A stretch of DNA of 64,000 nt from Nitrospira sp. CR1.3 (GTDB lineage: Bacteria > Nitrospirota > Nitrospiria > Nitrospirales > Nitrospiraceae), in NCBI GenBank assembly GCA_014055525.1, contig WIAH01000002.1:124001-188000 (forward strand). The letters are read 5' to 3'. Of the stretch, positions 17,978 through 27,036 are shown one piece after another. Numbering within the stretch: position 1 is the stretch's first letter; each line of letters begins with the position of its first letter. The notes under the pieces are model-generated. The model ran no database searches and was not told where the DNA came from. It worked only from the letters and a program-made list of their open reading frames with translations. Both the position numbers and the translations under genes were made by a program.

Positions 17978-18208
17978 TCACTGTTCAACAAGCCGCCAAC
18001 CTTCTCTTTGCATGCAACGCTCTGTGGCATTCATGACGAGAAGCTGGCTGCCCTGCTGAAGTTTGGGATCGCGGAGGGCGGCATTCTGGCACTTATTGTA
18101 GTCATTTGTGTATTCACCGGAAGGCTTATTGGGGTGAACCCATTCCGTCGTTGTGCAGGCATTGAGTGCGAGCCCGACGAAGGTCACTACCAGCATGCGC
18201 CTACGCAT
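17978..18208 (-). CDS. Small lipoprotein of unknown function
   Basis: A 76-residue protein with a lipoprotein signal (VTFVGLALNAC, lipobox Cys at residue 18) and a short mature part containing WVHPNKPSGEYTNDYNKCQN and two further cysteines. Such short lipoproteins with a conserved Y-x-x-D-x-x-x-C pattern are common and uncharacterised. GGGAGG precedes the ATG at proper spacing. Confidence 0.7.
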   Translation of the reverse strand: MRRRMLVVTFVGLALNACTTTEWVHPNKPSGEYTNDYNKCQNAALRDPKLQQGSQLLVMNATERCMQREGWRLVEQ

Positions 18209-18473
18209 GAATCCTCCCGGTTACAAGTTGGTGGTCGAGGGAAGATAAACCGCGGGTGGATGTCGCGTCAAGAACCGGGAAGTGCCGCATGGACTCCATG
18301 TCCTCGAATAGGGGGGACTCCTTCTGAAAGCAGGGATTGACCTGAACTATCAATGCACACACAACGGGATACAGGCCATTCATCTACTCGCTGTCGACTC
18401 ACCCATTCGTATGATTGTGATTGTTGTGCCCGGTCTGTTAGCCTCCAGCTTCCGATTGGGCTTGGAGGCAATT

Positions 18474-18707
18474 GTGACACCAGCCGACAGCCTGCTGTTG
18501 GACGCCAAGCAAGCGATTCTCGACGAACAGCACCGTCGTTTTCAGATTTTGCACCGGCAGGCCCTCCGGCAGGAAGCCTTGCAACAACTTCAGGTTACGG
18601 TCGCCTGCGCCGCGGATCTCCTAAGCGAATCACTGCGATTGCTCGAGGATACGCTTAAGAGATACGGACAGGTTCCCGATCGAGCCGGTCCTTCCGCTCC
18701 GAACTGA
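18474..18707 (+). CDS. 77-residue helical protein of unknown function
   Basis: The GTG at 18474 follows TTGGAGG with five bases of spacing, a strong initiation site. The product is almost entirely helical and amphipathic (LLLDAKQAILDEQHRRFQ, then LRQEALQQLQVTV), suggesting a coiled coil or helical hairpin. No family recognised. It stands between a divergent small lipoprotein gene and tRNA-Thr. Confidence 0.5.
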   Translation: MTPADSLLLDAKQAILDEQHRRFQILHRQALRQEALQQLQVTVACAADLLSESLRLLEDTLKRYGQVPDRAGPSAPN

Positions 18708-18795
18708 CTCGCCCAGCACAACTTTGCTTGACAGCATTCCGGCCAGTTGCTAGGTTTTCGCTGCGGAACTGTGGGGACTTCTCCTCTAAATCATG

Positions 18796-18870
18796 GCTGG
18801 CGTAGCTCAATGGCAGAGCAGCGGTTTTGTAAACCGCAGGTTGGAGGTTCAATTCCTCTCGCCAGCTCCA
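18796..18870 (+). tRNA. tRNA-Thr (UGU anticodon)
   Basis: A complete cloverleaf with encoded CCA. The acceptor GCTGGCG (18796-18802) pairs with CGCCAGC, followed by discriminator T and CCA (18868-18870). The anticodon stem GCGGT/ACCGC encloses the loop TTTGTAA, giving anticodon TGT for ACA codons. The T loop GGTTCAATTCC is canonical. A short CAACC-GGTTG hairpin follows at 18874-18886 and might terminate the transcript. Confidence 0.95.
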
Positions 18871-18899
18871 AACCAACCTTCGGTTGAGCCGACGACTTC

Positions 18900-20318
18900 T
18901 TATCGTTCCGCTTCGGTGAGATCGCTCTCCTCTTCCAATTCTTCGACCTCCGGTCCTGGCTTCCCTTTCGTCATAGACGGATGCAGTCCGTACTTCTTCA
19001 GCATCTTGTAAAAGTCGGCCCGGTAGCGCCCGGCAAACTGGGCGGCGCGCGAGATGTTGCCCCCGGTCAATTGCAGGACGTTCTTCAGATAGGTCTTTTC
19101 AAATTCTTCCTTCGCTTCCGTCAGAGGCTTCAGTTGAGCGTCCGGCGCGCTTCCGATCGAGGGAAGCAGGTCCGGGGTGATCATATCCTGGCGCGACATG
19201 ACAACAGCCTTCTCAATGGCATTCTCCAGCTCACGGACATTGCCCGGCCAGAGGTTGGTAACCAGGCGGTGCAACGCGGCCGGCGTGAAGCCGCGCATTT
19301 CCTTGTTGGCTCGCTTGGCGCTGGTGGCGAGGAACTGTTGGGCCATAATAGGAATGTCCTCGCGCCGGTCCCGAAGAGGCGGGATGAACAGGGGAACCAC
19401 CGAAATGCGATAGTAGAGATCGTTTCGAAACGTGCCGCTCTTGACGGCTTCGTCGAGGTCTTTGTTCGTCGCCGCAATGATCCGCACATCGACTTTCGTG
19501 GCATGCTCGGCCCCGACCTCGCGGACCTCCCGCTCCTGGACCGCGCGCAGGAGTTTCACCTGCATCGAAAGCGGCATCTCGCCGATTTCGTCCAGGAACA
19601 ACGTTCCCCCGTGCGCGCTCTGAAACAGCCCCTTCTTTGGACCATGAGCGCTCGTAAACGCGCCTCTGACGTGCCCGAAGAGCTCCGATTCAAACAGCGT
19701 CTCCGGAATGGCGGCGCAGTTCAGCGCCACAAACGGGCCCTTGCTCCGGCGGCTGTTGGCATGGGTGACCCGGGCGAACACTTCCTTTCCCGTCCCGGTT
19801 TCTCCGAAGAGCAGCATCGTCGCATCGGTATCGGCCACCTGCACGACCTGTTGCAGCAAGCGCTGCATCGCCGGGCTGCGAGCGACGACGTTTTCCATCC
19901 CGTAGAGCTCGTTCACCAGCGATTTCAGCCGCTGAATCTCGCGGCTCATCCGTTGGGGAGAAAGTCCCTCCTCGATCTTGGCTTTCAATTCTTTGTCCTC
20001 GAACGGCTTGGTCAGGTAGCCGAAGGCGCCCCGCTGCACCGCTTCCACCGCGTTGGGTATGCTTCCGTGCGCGGTCAGAATGATGACCGGGAGCCCGGGA
20101 TGAATGCGCAGGAGTTCCTCCGTCACATCCAATCCGTCCTCGCCGCCTAGCCGGAGATCGGTGATCGCCAGATCAAATCGGTTGACCTTGGCCGCGCTGA
20201 CGGCTTCCCGTCCCGAGGTGCAGGCGGTGACGGCAAATCCCATCGCCTGCAGGCGCATCTTAACGAGTTGCAACAATCCTTCTTCGTCGTCCACTACGAG
20301 AATGTGCTCTTGTTCCAT
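18900..20318 (-). CDS. Sigma54-dependent NtrC-family response regulator (GlrR/QseF-like)
   Basis: A 472-residue regulator: receiver domain (VVDDEEG, phospho-acceptor Asp in LAITDLRLGG, Lys in YLTKPFE), AAA+ domain (Walker A GETGTGKE near 172, GTLFLDEIGEMP) and a C-terminal Fis-type helix-turn-helix, plus an acidic tail. The sigma54-contacting loop reads GAFTSA instead of GAFTGA near residue 218. It follows a kinase and lipoprotein gene on the same strand, the order seen in glrK-qseG-glrR of enterobacteria, which controls envelope-stress genes and a small RNA. The target here is unknown. Confidence 0.92.
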   Translation of the reverse strand: MEQEHILVVDDEEGLLQLVKMRLQAMGFAVTACTSGREAVSAAKVNRFDLAITDLRLGGEDGLDVTEELLRIHPGLPVIILTAHGSIPNAVEAVQRGAFGYLTKPFEDKELKAKIEEGLSPQRMSREIQRLKSLVNELYGMENVVARSPAMQRLLQQVVQVADTDATMLLFGETGTGKEVFARVTHANSRRSKGPFVALNCAAIPETLFESELFGHVRGAFTSAHGPKKGLFQSAHGGTLFLDEIGEMPLSMQVKLLRAVQEREVREVGAEHATKVDVRIIAATNKDLDEAVKSGTFRNDLYYRISVVPLFIPPLRDRREDIPIMAQQFLATSAKRANKEMRGFTPAALHRLVTNLWPGNVRELENAIEKAVVMSRQDMITPDLLPSIGSAPDAQLKPLTEAKEEFEKTYLKNVLQLTGGNISRAAQFAGRYRADFYKMLKKYGLHPSMTKGKPGPEVEELEEESDLTEAER

Positions 20319-20335
20319 GACGTCCTTTTCGTAAT

Positions 20336-21115
20336 TTAGGGTGTCGTCGGTTCCGGAGCCTGGAGCGGCGCTACTGTCGAGGGTGGACGAATCGGTCGTA
20401 TTTTTTCGCGAGTCTCCTGGTCGATGCGCTTGAGCGCTTCCAACTGGTTGTAGAGCTCGTCGATCTTCTTTTCCCGCTCCGCCAGTTGTTTCTGTAAGGA
20501 CTGCACCGTGCCGCTTTCCACGGGCGGTTTCGGAGTTTCTTTCTTCCCGATCAACGCGTCGGCTTTGCGATCACGGTCCGCCAAATCACGCTGCAGCTGT
20601 TCGAGCACCTGGGCGTCGGCATCCCTCGTCGCCCGCAACTGATGAATGACGAGTTCCCGATCAAGCAAGTCCCGCACCAGCCGATCGGATGCCTGGCCGA
20701 GAACCACCTGTCCGTCCGATACGGCGGGCGCTCCCATGACCGAGGCAAACCATGAACGATCGCTTGGCGTCGGGTACTGCTGAAGAAGTTGCAACCACAA
20801 CCGACTGGTCGCGGCCAATTGACTGCGGGGAGCGGTCGCAATCACCTTCTCAAAGTTTCTCACTGCGGCGTCGTGGCTCTCGTATAAGCTCATGAGTGCG
20901 CGGGTAAAATACGCGTGGTCGCATGAGTTATGTTCCGCGCACTTCGCCACAACCGCATCCTGTTTCTTGGCCAGCGCGTGCAGGGCCTTCGCTTCGGACG
21001 GCTCGACAGTAAAATAGGGCTGCGATCTCGATGGCTCCGGCGCCCAGGAGGCGCATCCGGACAGAACCAGACAGACGACTACGCAGCCATACCGGAACCG
21101 GGCGGTCGGGTTCAC
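20336..21115 (-). CDS. QseG-like lipoprotein in kinase-regulator operon
   Basis: About 259 residues. The signal ends in a LVLSGC lipobox; a helical TPR-like domain (AYFTRALMSLYESHDAAVRNF) and a C-terminal coiled coil (EREKKIDELYNQLEALKRI) follow. A GTG at 21115 is chosen because it overlaps the kinase stop codon (GTGA), implying coupling. In enterobacteria the lipoprotein QseG, encoded between the GlrK kinase and GlrR regulator, activates the kinase at the envelope. Similarity here is in order and architecture, not proven homology. Confidence 0.75.
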   Translation of the reverse strand: MNPTARFRYGCVVVCLVLSGCASWAPEPSRSQPYFTVEPSEAKALHALAKKQDAVVAKCAEHNSCDHAYFTRALMSLYESHDAAVRNFEKVIATAPRSQLAATSRLWLQLLQQYPTPSDRSWFASVMGAPAVSDGQVVLGQASDRLVRDLLDRELVIHQLRATRDADAQVLEQLQRDLADRDRKADALIGKKETPKPPVESGTVQSLQKQLAEREKKIDELYNQLEALKRIDQETREKIRPIRPPSTVAPLQAPEPTTP

Positions 21116-22584
21116 GTGTTCGCCCCGCGCTTGGTCAGGCGTAGGATAAAGCGTACAGTGGTCCCCTTCTTGACTTCGCTTTCGATCCAAATCCTTCCTC
21201 CATGAGCTTCAACGACTTTCTTGGCGAGCGCGAGGCCGAGACCGCTTCCCGGAAGCGCCTGCTTCGCCTTCGTGCGTCCCTGATAGAATCGCTCGAAAAT
21301 ATGAGGCAGCTCGTCGGGGGGAACGCCAGGTCCGACATCGGATACGGCGACTTCCAGCACTCCGGCCTTCATGTCCGGCCGCATCAGAACCTTTACAATG
21401 CCTCCTTCCGGACTGAACTTCAAGGCATTTGACAGCAGATTGTCGAGTACCTGCTCAATGCGGATCGCGTCGGCCTTCACCCAGACCCGCTGCGCCGGAG
21501 ATTCCACGACTAGTTGCACGTGCTTCGCGTCCGCAAGCAAGCGAATCTTGTTGACCGACATTTCGGCGATGCGCTTCAAATCCGTCGGAACGATTCGATA
21601 CTCCATCATGCCCGCGTCCATCTTCGACAGGTCGAGAATCGTGGAGATCAGATGGATGAGCCGGCGGCTGCTGTCGGCCATAATGCGCAACGTCGTGCGT
21701 TGCTCCGGCTGGAGCGGACCAGGGATCTCGTCCAGCAACAGATGCGTCCCCTCCTGAATCGAGGCCATGGGCGTCCGCAATTCATGAGAGACGTGGGCTA
21801 GGAATTCCCCTTTCATGTCGTCGAGTTCCTGAAGTTTCCCACCCATCCAATTCACCGTGTCCACCAGATTGCGAAGCTCGCTGGGAGCGCGGATGTTCAA
21901 CGACGCGCGGAAGTTTCCCTGGCCGATCTGTTTGATATGACCCTGTAACTGTCGCAACGGGCGCAAAATCGTATAACTCGCGATGCCGGCGAGACCGATG
22001 CCGAACAACAGCGCGAGCAGAACCAGCTGCTCCGTCACCGCTTCCGCTTGAGCGGAACTCTCGCGCGACCGTTTCACGCCGGCGCTGATCCCGGATTCGT
22101 GAAAATCGACATAGTGTTGCAGGGTCGTCGTCATCTGGTCCATCACCAGGTCCCGACGGCTCCCGTAATCTGCAGACGGCCCACCGGCAGTAGGAACGGC
22201 CTGCTCCAACTCCACATTCAGCATACCCAGCCTCTCCAACTGAAGCCGCTGAGCATGCTCCAGCAATTGAAGCCCTTCAGGAGAGACTTCTTGGGCCACC
22301 AGCGCTTCAATGCCGCGACGGAATTCCTCCACTTCTTCGTCGAAATGCTTGAGGAATGTGGCATCGCGAACGGCAAGATACTTTTTCTCACTGTTGAGCT
22401 GGACATAGGCCAGGGTTATGAGCCGCTTGGCAGCTTCGATGGCCGGATAATGATGCGCCGCCATGTTTGTACTGAGCGCTGAGAGTTGCCGCAGCTGAAA
22501 CAGAGCATAGAGATTGACTCCCCCCATCACCACTATGATAAGCAGCGACGTGAGGACGATCCGCCAGAAAATCGACAACCGCAC
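21112..22584 (-). CDS. Membrane sensor histidine kinase (GlrK/QseE-like)
   Basis: About 490 residues: transmembrane segment 1 (about 8-28), a helical periplasmic sensor region (30-175), segment 2 (about 183-205), HAMP linker, then HisKA with HVSHELRTP near residue 266 and a HATPase domain (DNLLSNALKFSPEGG, VSDVGPGVP, GSGLGLALAKK). It phosphorylates a receiver, most probably that of the NtrC-type regulator two genes downstream. The GTG at 22584 follows AAAGGGGAG; longer readings lack a ribosome site. Confidence 0.9.
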   Translation of the reverse strand: MRLSIFWRIVLTSLLIIVVMGGVNLYALFQLRQLSALSTNMAAHHYPAIEAAKRLITLAYVQLNSEKKYLAVRDATFLKHFDEEVEEFRRGIEALVAQEVSPEGLQLLEHAQRLQLERLGMLNVELEQAVPTAGGPSADYGSRRDLVMDQMTTTLQHYVDFHESGISAGVKRSRESSAQAEAVTEQLVLLALLFGIGLAGIASYTILRPLRQLQGHIKQIGQGNFRASLNIRAPSELRNLVDTVNWMGGKLQELDDMKGEFLAHVSHELRTPMASIQEGTHLLLDEIPGPLQPEQRTTLRIMADSSRRLIHLISTILDLSKMDAGMMEYRIVPTDLKRIAEMSVNKIRLLADAKHVQLVVESPAQRVWVKADAIRIEQVLDNLLSNALKFSPEGGIVKVLMRPDMKAGVLEVAVSDVGPGVPPDELPHIFERFYQGRTKAKQALPGSGLGLALAKKVVEAHGGRIWIESEVKKGTTVRFILRLTKRGANT

Positions 22585-22781
22585 CAATGACTCCCCTTTA
22601 TTGGTCTGAAGACCACGCTGATCTGGATAAGGTGTAGGTAAATCCATACACTAATTCCTTGCCCGACTCAAGCCATTTGAGAAAAAATCTCGACCAATCT
22701 TGCTCAGAATAGCCCGGTCCAATTCGTCGGAAACGGACCATAGCTGCCGGTTTGCTGGAAATTTCCTGAAGCTGCTGGTGC

Positions 22782-23612
22782 CTATTCGTCTCGGTGGATC
22801 TGCGAGGCGAATTGCCGCTGGCGACGGGAGGAACCGGATAGTGATGCAAAGAGGTGGCCACGAAAGAGAAGTATGGCCACGGCGAGCGGGGGGGTCAGGA
22901 ACAGGCCCAGATACCAACTCAGGAAGGAAGGGATACCGGCATAGTCGAGCCAGCTTCCCAGGATGGTAAAGGGAAGGGCGACAATCTGAAACAGGTCCAA
23001 CCCCGCTCCTCTCCCCGCCCGACTCGACAGAGAAAAAAATGTTCTCATCCCGGCCGGCGAGAGGAGGATAGGAATCAGCAGCAGAACAATGGGAAGAAAC
23101 CATTCGATCCAGTTTTCCATGACGAAATCATAGGAAGTCTTCAGTACATCGAGCGGAGAATCGTGGCGGACCTGGTAAATGACTTCCGGGGCGGGATTGA
23201 GCAGCAGGAACAACAGTAACAGCGCGGCGTAGGACAGAAACTGTCCGTAAGGATTGGCTTGGATGCCCATGTCCAGCGCGAAGAGCGGTAGCCAGAGGAC
23301 GAAACCAACCCCGATGACGTCCCAAAAATAATGACCGAAACTATCGAACACGTCTTGGATCGTCAGGCTGCGGCCAAAAGAGACCATTTGTTCGATAAGG
23401 CTCAACGTCGCCCCGACCAGAAGGGCGTTCACTGCTCCAAGTAGAAACCCGCCGGCCATTCCCAGCGCGCCGGCCATCTGCGCAGCCACCGTCAAGATCA
23501 CCACGAATCCTACGACCGCGACCATGGTAATCCAGCCGCGCAGCAGAGACTGCCAGGTCTTCTGAATCGCTTTTCTGTAGAGGGCGACCGTCGCGGTCAG
23601 CAGATCGGACAT
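22782..23612 (-). CDS. Polytopic inner-membrane protein of unknown function
   Basis: About 276 residues with five to six hydrophobic segments (about 25-50, 55-75, 105-130, 135-150, 180-200 and 230-255) and a basic C terminus. It resembles uncharacterised integral membrane proteins that carry a glycerophosphoryl-diester-phosphodiesterase-like membrane part, but no catalytic motif is visible. The ATG at 23612 begins MSDLLTATVALYRKAIQ; a start four codons earlier is possible. Nothing in the neighbourhood fixes its role. Confidence 0.75.
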   Translation of the reverse strand: MSDLLTATVALYRKAIQKTWQSLLRGWITMVAVVGFVVILTVAAQMAGALGMAGGFLLGAVNALLVGATLSLIEQMVSFGRSLTIQDVFDSFGHYFWDVIGVGFVLWLPLFALDMGIQANPYGQFLSYAALLLLFLLLNPAPEVIYQVRHDSPLDVLKTSYDFVMENWIEWFLPIVLLLIPILLSPAGMRTFFSLSSRAGRGAGLDLFQIVALPFTILGSWLDYAGIPSFLSWYLGLFLTPPLAVAILLFRGHLFASLSGSSRRQRQFASQIHRDE

Positions 23613-23670
23613 GGAGAAGAACAATAGCGAGCCCGTCCGGTAGGGTCAAGCGAATGTCCCCGCGAAGCCA

Positions 23671-23698
23671 TTGACTTGAGATCCCTTATGATTATGTC
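23671..23698 (+). promoter_or_regulatory. Possible sigma70-type promoter for clpB
   Basis: TTGACT (23671) and TATGTC (23693) are separated by 16 bases and lie 45-70 bases before the clpB start. The -35 matches five of six consensus bases; the -10 is weak. No clear heat-shock operator (CIRCE or sigma32 site) was seen. Confidence 0.3.
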
Positions 23699-23742
23699 AT
23701 TCATGTGCACTAGCGAGGACATCGAAGGAGAGGAGTGCCTTG

Positions 23743-26334
23743 ATGGATATGAATCGTGCCACGATCAAGCTTCAGGAAGCCCTGCAAACCGCCTCTTCAC
23801 ACGCGATGAGGCGCAACCATCAGGGGATGGAAGCCGAACATCTTCTTTTGGCCCTCTTGGAACAGGACGGGGGGATCGTCCCCGCCCTTTGTGAACAGGC
23901 CGGCGTCTCTCTGCAGGCCGTCAAGCAGGCGGTCGAGCAAGCGTTGACCAAGCTGCCTCAAGTCCAGGGGGTGACAGGCGGTCCCGGGCAACTACACATC
24001 ACGCCTCGCCTCAGCCAAATCTTCGCGAAAGCCGAAGACGAGCAGCGAGCCCTCAAGGACGATTTCCTCAGCGTCGAGCACGTGCTCCTCGCCATGGTAC
24101 AGGAGGGCGGCGTCTTCAAGAAACTCGGCCTTTCGAAGGAGCGGCTGCTCGGCGCGCTTCAGCAAGTACGCGGGCATCAACGAGTCACCAGCCAGGATCC
24201 GGAAGGCACCTATCAATCGCTGGAGAAATACGGCCGCGATCTGACCAAGCTCGCCGGCCAGGGGAAACTCGATCCTGTGATCGGCCGTGACGAGGAGATC
24301 AGGCGGGTCATTCAAATTCTCTCCCGGCGCACCAAGAACAACCCGGTCTTGATCGGCGAGCCCGGCGTCGGAAAGACCGCGATCGTGGAAGGCCTCGCGA
24401 TCCGCATCGTGAAGGGCGATGTGCCGGAAGGACTCAAGCAGAAACGCGTCGTGGTTCTCGACATGGGGGCCCTGGTGGCCGGAGCCAAGTTCCGCGGTGA
24501 GTTCGAAGAACGGCTGAAGGCCGTGCTGAAAGAAATTCAAGCTTCTCAGGGGCAGGTCTTACTTTTCATCGACGAGTTGCACACGGTCGTGGGTGCAGGG
24601 GCCGCAGAGGGGGCCATGGATGCGGCCAACCTCCTCAAACCCATGCTGGCGCGTGGCGAACTGCATCTGATCGGAGCCACTACCCTGGACGAATACCGCA
24701 AGCACATCGAAAAGGACGCCGCGTTGGAACGACGGTTCCAAACGGTACTGGTCGATCAACCGACGGTGGAGGACACGATTTCGATCCTTCGCGGATTGAA
24801 AGAACGCTATGAGGTACATCACGGCGTACGGATCAAGGACGCCGCACTCGTGGCGGCAGCCAAACTGTCACATCGGTATATCGCAGACCGGTTCCTGCCG
24901 GATAAGGCCATCGACCTCGTTGACGAGGCGGCGGCGCGCCTGCGGACGGAGATCGACAGTCTGCCCGCCGAGTTGGATGAGGTGTCCCGGAAAGTCCTGC
25001 AGCTCGAAATCGAGCGCGAAGCCTTGCGCAAAGAAAAGGATCAAGCCAGTCAGGCCCGTCTGGCGACGTTGGAACAGGAACTGAGCGAAAAGCAACGCGA
25101 CCTCAAAGCTCTCAAGACCAGATGGGATTCTGAAAAAGCGTCCGTGTCGCGTCTGAGGAAGACGAGAGAAGCGATTGAGGAGGTCAAGCTTTCCATTGAA
25201 AAGGCCGAGCGGGCTTACGATCTTAACAGGGTGGCGGAATTGCGCTATGGCGAATTACCCCGCCTTGAGCGGGAACTCGCCATCGAACAGCAGCAGTTGG
25301 GCAAGAAGCAAGGCGAGAGCCGCCTATTGAAAGAAGAAGTCGACGAAGACGACATCGCTGCGATCGTCAGCCGATGGACCGGCATTCCGGTCTCGAGACT
25401 TGTCGAAGGTGAAATGGAAAAGCTGCTGAAGCTTGAAGACCTGCTCCATCAGCGTGTAGTCGGACAGGAAGAAGCGGTGCAAGCCGTGGCTGACGCCGTG
25501 CTTCGCGCGCGTTCCGGCATCAAGGATCCTAACCGTCCTATCGGCTCCTTCCTGTTCCTCGGACCGACCGGCGTGGGAAAAACAGAACTGGCGAGAGCCC
25601 TGGCGGCCACGCTTTTCGACGATGAGAGCAACCTCATTCGAATCGACATGTCCGAATATATGGAAAAGCATACGGTCGCCCGCTTGATCGGAGCGCCGCC
25701 TGGCTATGTCGGATACGAGGAGGGTGGTCAACTGACGGAAGCCGTCCGCCGTCATCCCTTCTCCGTGATCCTATTCGACGAAATCGAGAAGGCGCATCAC
25801 GACGTATTCAACGTGCTGCTTCAAGTCTTGGACGACGGACGTCTGACCGATTCTCAGGGGAGGACTGTCGACTTCAAGAACACGGTCCTGATCATGACCT
25901 CGAATATCGGCAGCCCGCAGATTCTTGAGGCTCAGCAGAGACGATCGACGTACGAAGAGGTTCGGTCAGTGGTGATGGGCGAACTGCGGCGGCATTTCCG
26001 TCCGGAGTTTCTGAATCGCGTCGATGAAACGGTCGTGTTTCATCCGCTGGAGACGGATCAACTGATTAAGATCGTCGATATTCAGCTGGAACGGCTGAGA
26101 GGCAGATTGTCTGAGCGGCGCGTTACCATGACAATCACGCCGGCGGCGTTGCGGCATCTTGGCGAGCGGGGATATGACCCGGTGTACGGAGCCCGCCCGC
26201 TCAAGCGGCTGATTCAGCAGGAGATTGAAACGCCGATCGCGCGCCAGTTGGTGAAGGGGGAATTGCGGGACGGAGACACGGCGGCGGTGGATATGAAGGA
26301 CGGTCGGATCGTGATTGTGCCCCTTGCGGCGTAA
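23743..26334 (+). CDS. clpB: ClpB disaggregase
   Basis: An 863-residue Hsp100 chaperone of normal length. Domains: Clp N-terminal repeat (about 5-145), first AAA+ (Walker [10 protein letters not shown] near 205), the ClpB-specific middle coiled coil (about 405-525), second AAA+ (GPTGVGKTE near 610) and the D2-small domain. With DnaK it threads and rescues aggregated proteins. AGGAG at 23731-23735 selects the ATG at 23743. It stands alone, with no dnaK or grpE beside it. Confidence 0.97.
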   Translation: MDMNRATIKLQEALQTASSHAMRRNHQGMEAEHLLLALLEQDGGIVPALCEQAGVSLQAVKQAVEQALTKLPQVQGVTGGPGQLHITPRLSQIFAKAEDEQRALKDDFLSVEHVLLAMVQEGGVFKKLGLSKERLLGALQQVRGHQRVTSQDPEGTYQSLEKYGRDLTKLAGQGKLDPVIGRDEEIRRVIQILSRRTKNNPVLIGEPGVGKTAIVEGLAIRIVKGDVPEGLKQKRVVVLDMGALVAGAKFRGEFEERLKAVLKEIQASQGQVLLFIDELHTVVGAGAAEGAMDAANLLKPMLARGELHLIGATTLDEYRKHIEKDAALERRFQTVLVDQPTVEDTISILRGLKERYEVHHGVRIKDAALVAAAKLSHRYIADRFLPDKAIDLVDEAAARLRTEIDSLPAELDEVSRKVLQLEIEREALRKEKDQASQARLATLEQELSEKQRDLKALKTRWDSEKASVSRLRKTREAIEEVKLSIEKAERAYDLNRVAELRYGELPRLERELAIEQQQLGKKQGESRLLKEEVDEDDIAAIVSRWTGIPVSRLVEGEMEKLLKLEDLLHQRVVGQEEAVQAVADAVLRARSGIKDPNRPIGSFLFLGPTGVGKTELARALAATLFDDESNLIRIDMSEYMEKHTVARLIGAPPGYVGYEEGGQLTEAVRRHPFSVILFDEIEKAHHDVFNVLLQVLDDGRLTDSQGRTVDFKNTVLIMTSNIGSPQILEAQQRRSTYEEVRSVVMGELRRHFRPEFLNRVDETVVFHPLETDQLIKIVDIQLERLRGRLSERRVTMTITPAALRHLGERGYDPVYGARPLKRLIQQEIETPIARQLVKGELRDGDTAAVDMKDGRIVIVPLAA

Positions 26335-26344
26335 CGCAAGCGTT

Positions 26345-26770
26345 CTACCCGATCCTGACGGCGCCGCCTTGGGCATCCTGTGTAGTGCCGCTGCTCTGCA
26401 GCCTGTCGACTTTCCATTCTTTCGAGGAAACCTCAACCAGGTGCCCCTTGATCGAATGGAAGCCCGCTTTGCTGAATACGATCTGATCCGCCGCCTTGAC
26501 GTCGATCTGCAGCACGACGTTCTTCGATTCGGCATGAGTGAGCGTGAGGCGCGTGGCGGTCCTGCTCACTTCATAGGCGCGCCGCTCGTTGAACATCAAC
26601 GTGCTGTCGACCATTTTGGCGACCATCTTGCCGTTTTGATCGAACAGCGCGAAGTTTACCGAGACGGCCTTGGTCGGCTCCTTCAAGGCGATTTGAACCT
26701 GCGGAACCCCTTCGATTTCAATTGTGCCGTTGGTGTTGCGGTACAGATTCGAGCCGATCTCCACATCCAT
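26345..26770 (-). CDS. Unknown 141-residue beta-rich protein
   Basis: Conserved-looking protein I do not recognise. It begins MDVEIGSNLYRNTNGTIEIEG and is mostly predicted beta strand, with no signal peptide or membrane segment. A GAGG ribosome site precedes the ATG. It converges on clpB and is preceded on its strand by a small membrane protein gene and comM. Confidence 0.65.
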   Translation of the reverse strand: MDVEIGSNLYRNTNGTIEIEGVPQVQIALKEPTKAVSVNFALFDQNGKMVAKMVDSTLMFNERRAYEVSRTATRLTLTHAESKNVVLQIDVKAADQIVFSKAGFHSIKGHLVEVSSKEWKVDRLQSSGTTQDAQGGAVRIG

Positions 26771-26811
26771 AAATATCCTCGTTTCCGCCGATAAATTTCT
26801 CGCGCGATCTC

Positions 26812-27027
26812 CTACGATTTCTTGATCCGATCGAGAATCAGTGCGATGCAGCCGCCCAGGAGCCCTCCACCAACTGTAGTCGTCATCAACTCAACCAGCT
26901 TGAGTTCCCAGACAGACCCCTGCGCTTGCATGACTTCGCGGATCCCGCCCTGCAGCATGATCACGGCCAGCGCCATGGTCGCGCCGATCACAAACCACCA
27001 GAGAAAGACCTTGAAGGCTGAGACCAT
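26812..27027 (-). CDS. Small membrane protein with two predicted helices
   Basis: A 71-residue protein with hydrophobic segments at about residues 5-25 and 45-65 and a basic end (LILDRIKKS). Glycine-rich motif VGGGLLGGCIA in the second helix. It lies ten bases downstream of comM and 41 bases upstream of the unknown beta-rich gene, so the three may share a transcript. Function unknown. Confidence 0.6.
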   Translation of the reverse strand: MVSAFKVFLWWFVIGATMALAVIMLQGGIREVMQAQGSVWELKLVELMTTTVGGGLLGGCIALILDRIKKS

Positions 27028-27036
27028 GACTTCCGC

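Noticed and set aside
18353-18658. Overlapping 101-codon frame before tRNA-Thr
   Set aside because: No ribosome site and low-complexity composition; the GTG gene at 18474 is better supported.
23625-23742. Heat-shock CIRCE operator upstream of clpB
   Set aside because: No TTAGCACTC-N9-GAGTGCTAA inverted repeat was found.
26333-26344. AACGC-AA-GCGTT palindrome after clpB
   Set aside because: Stem of five with a two-base loop and no T-run; too weak to call a terminator.
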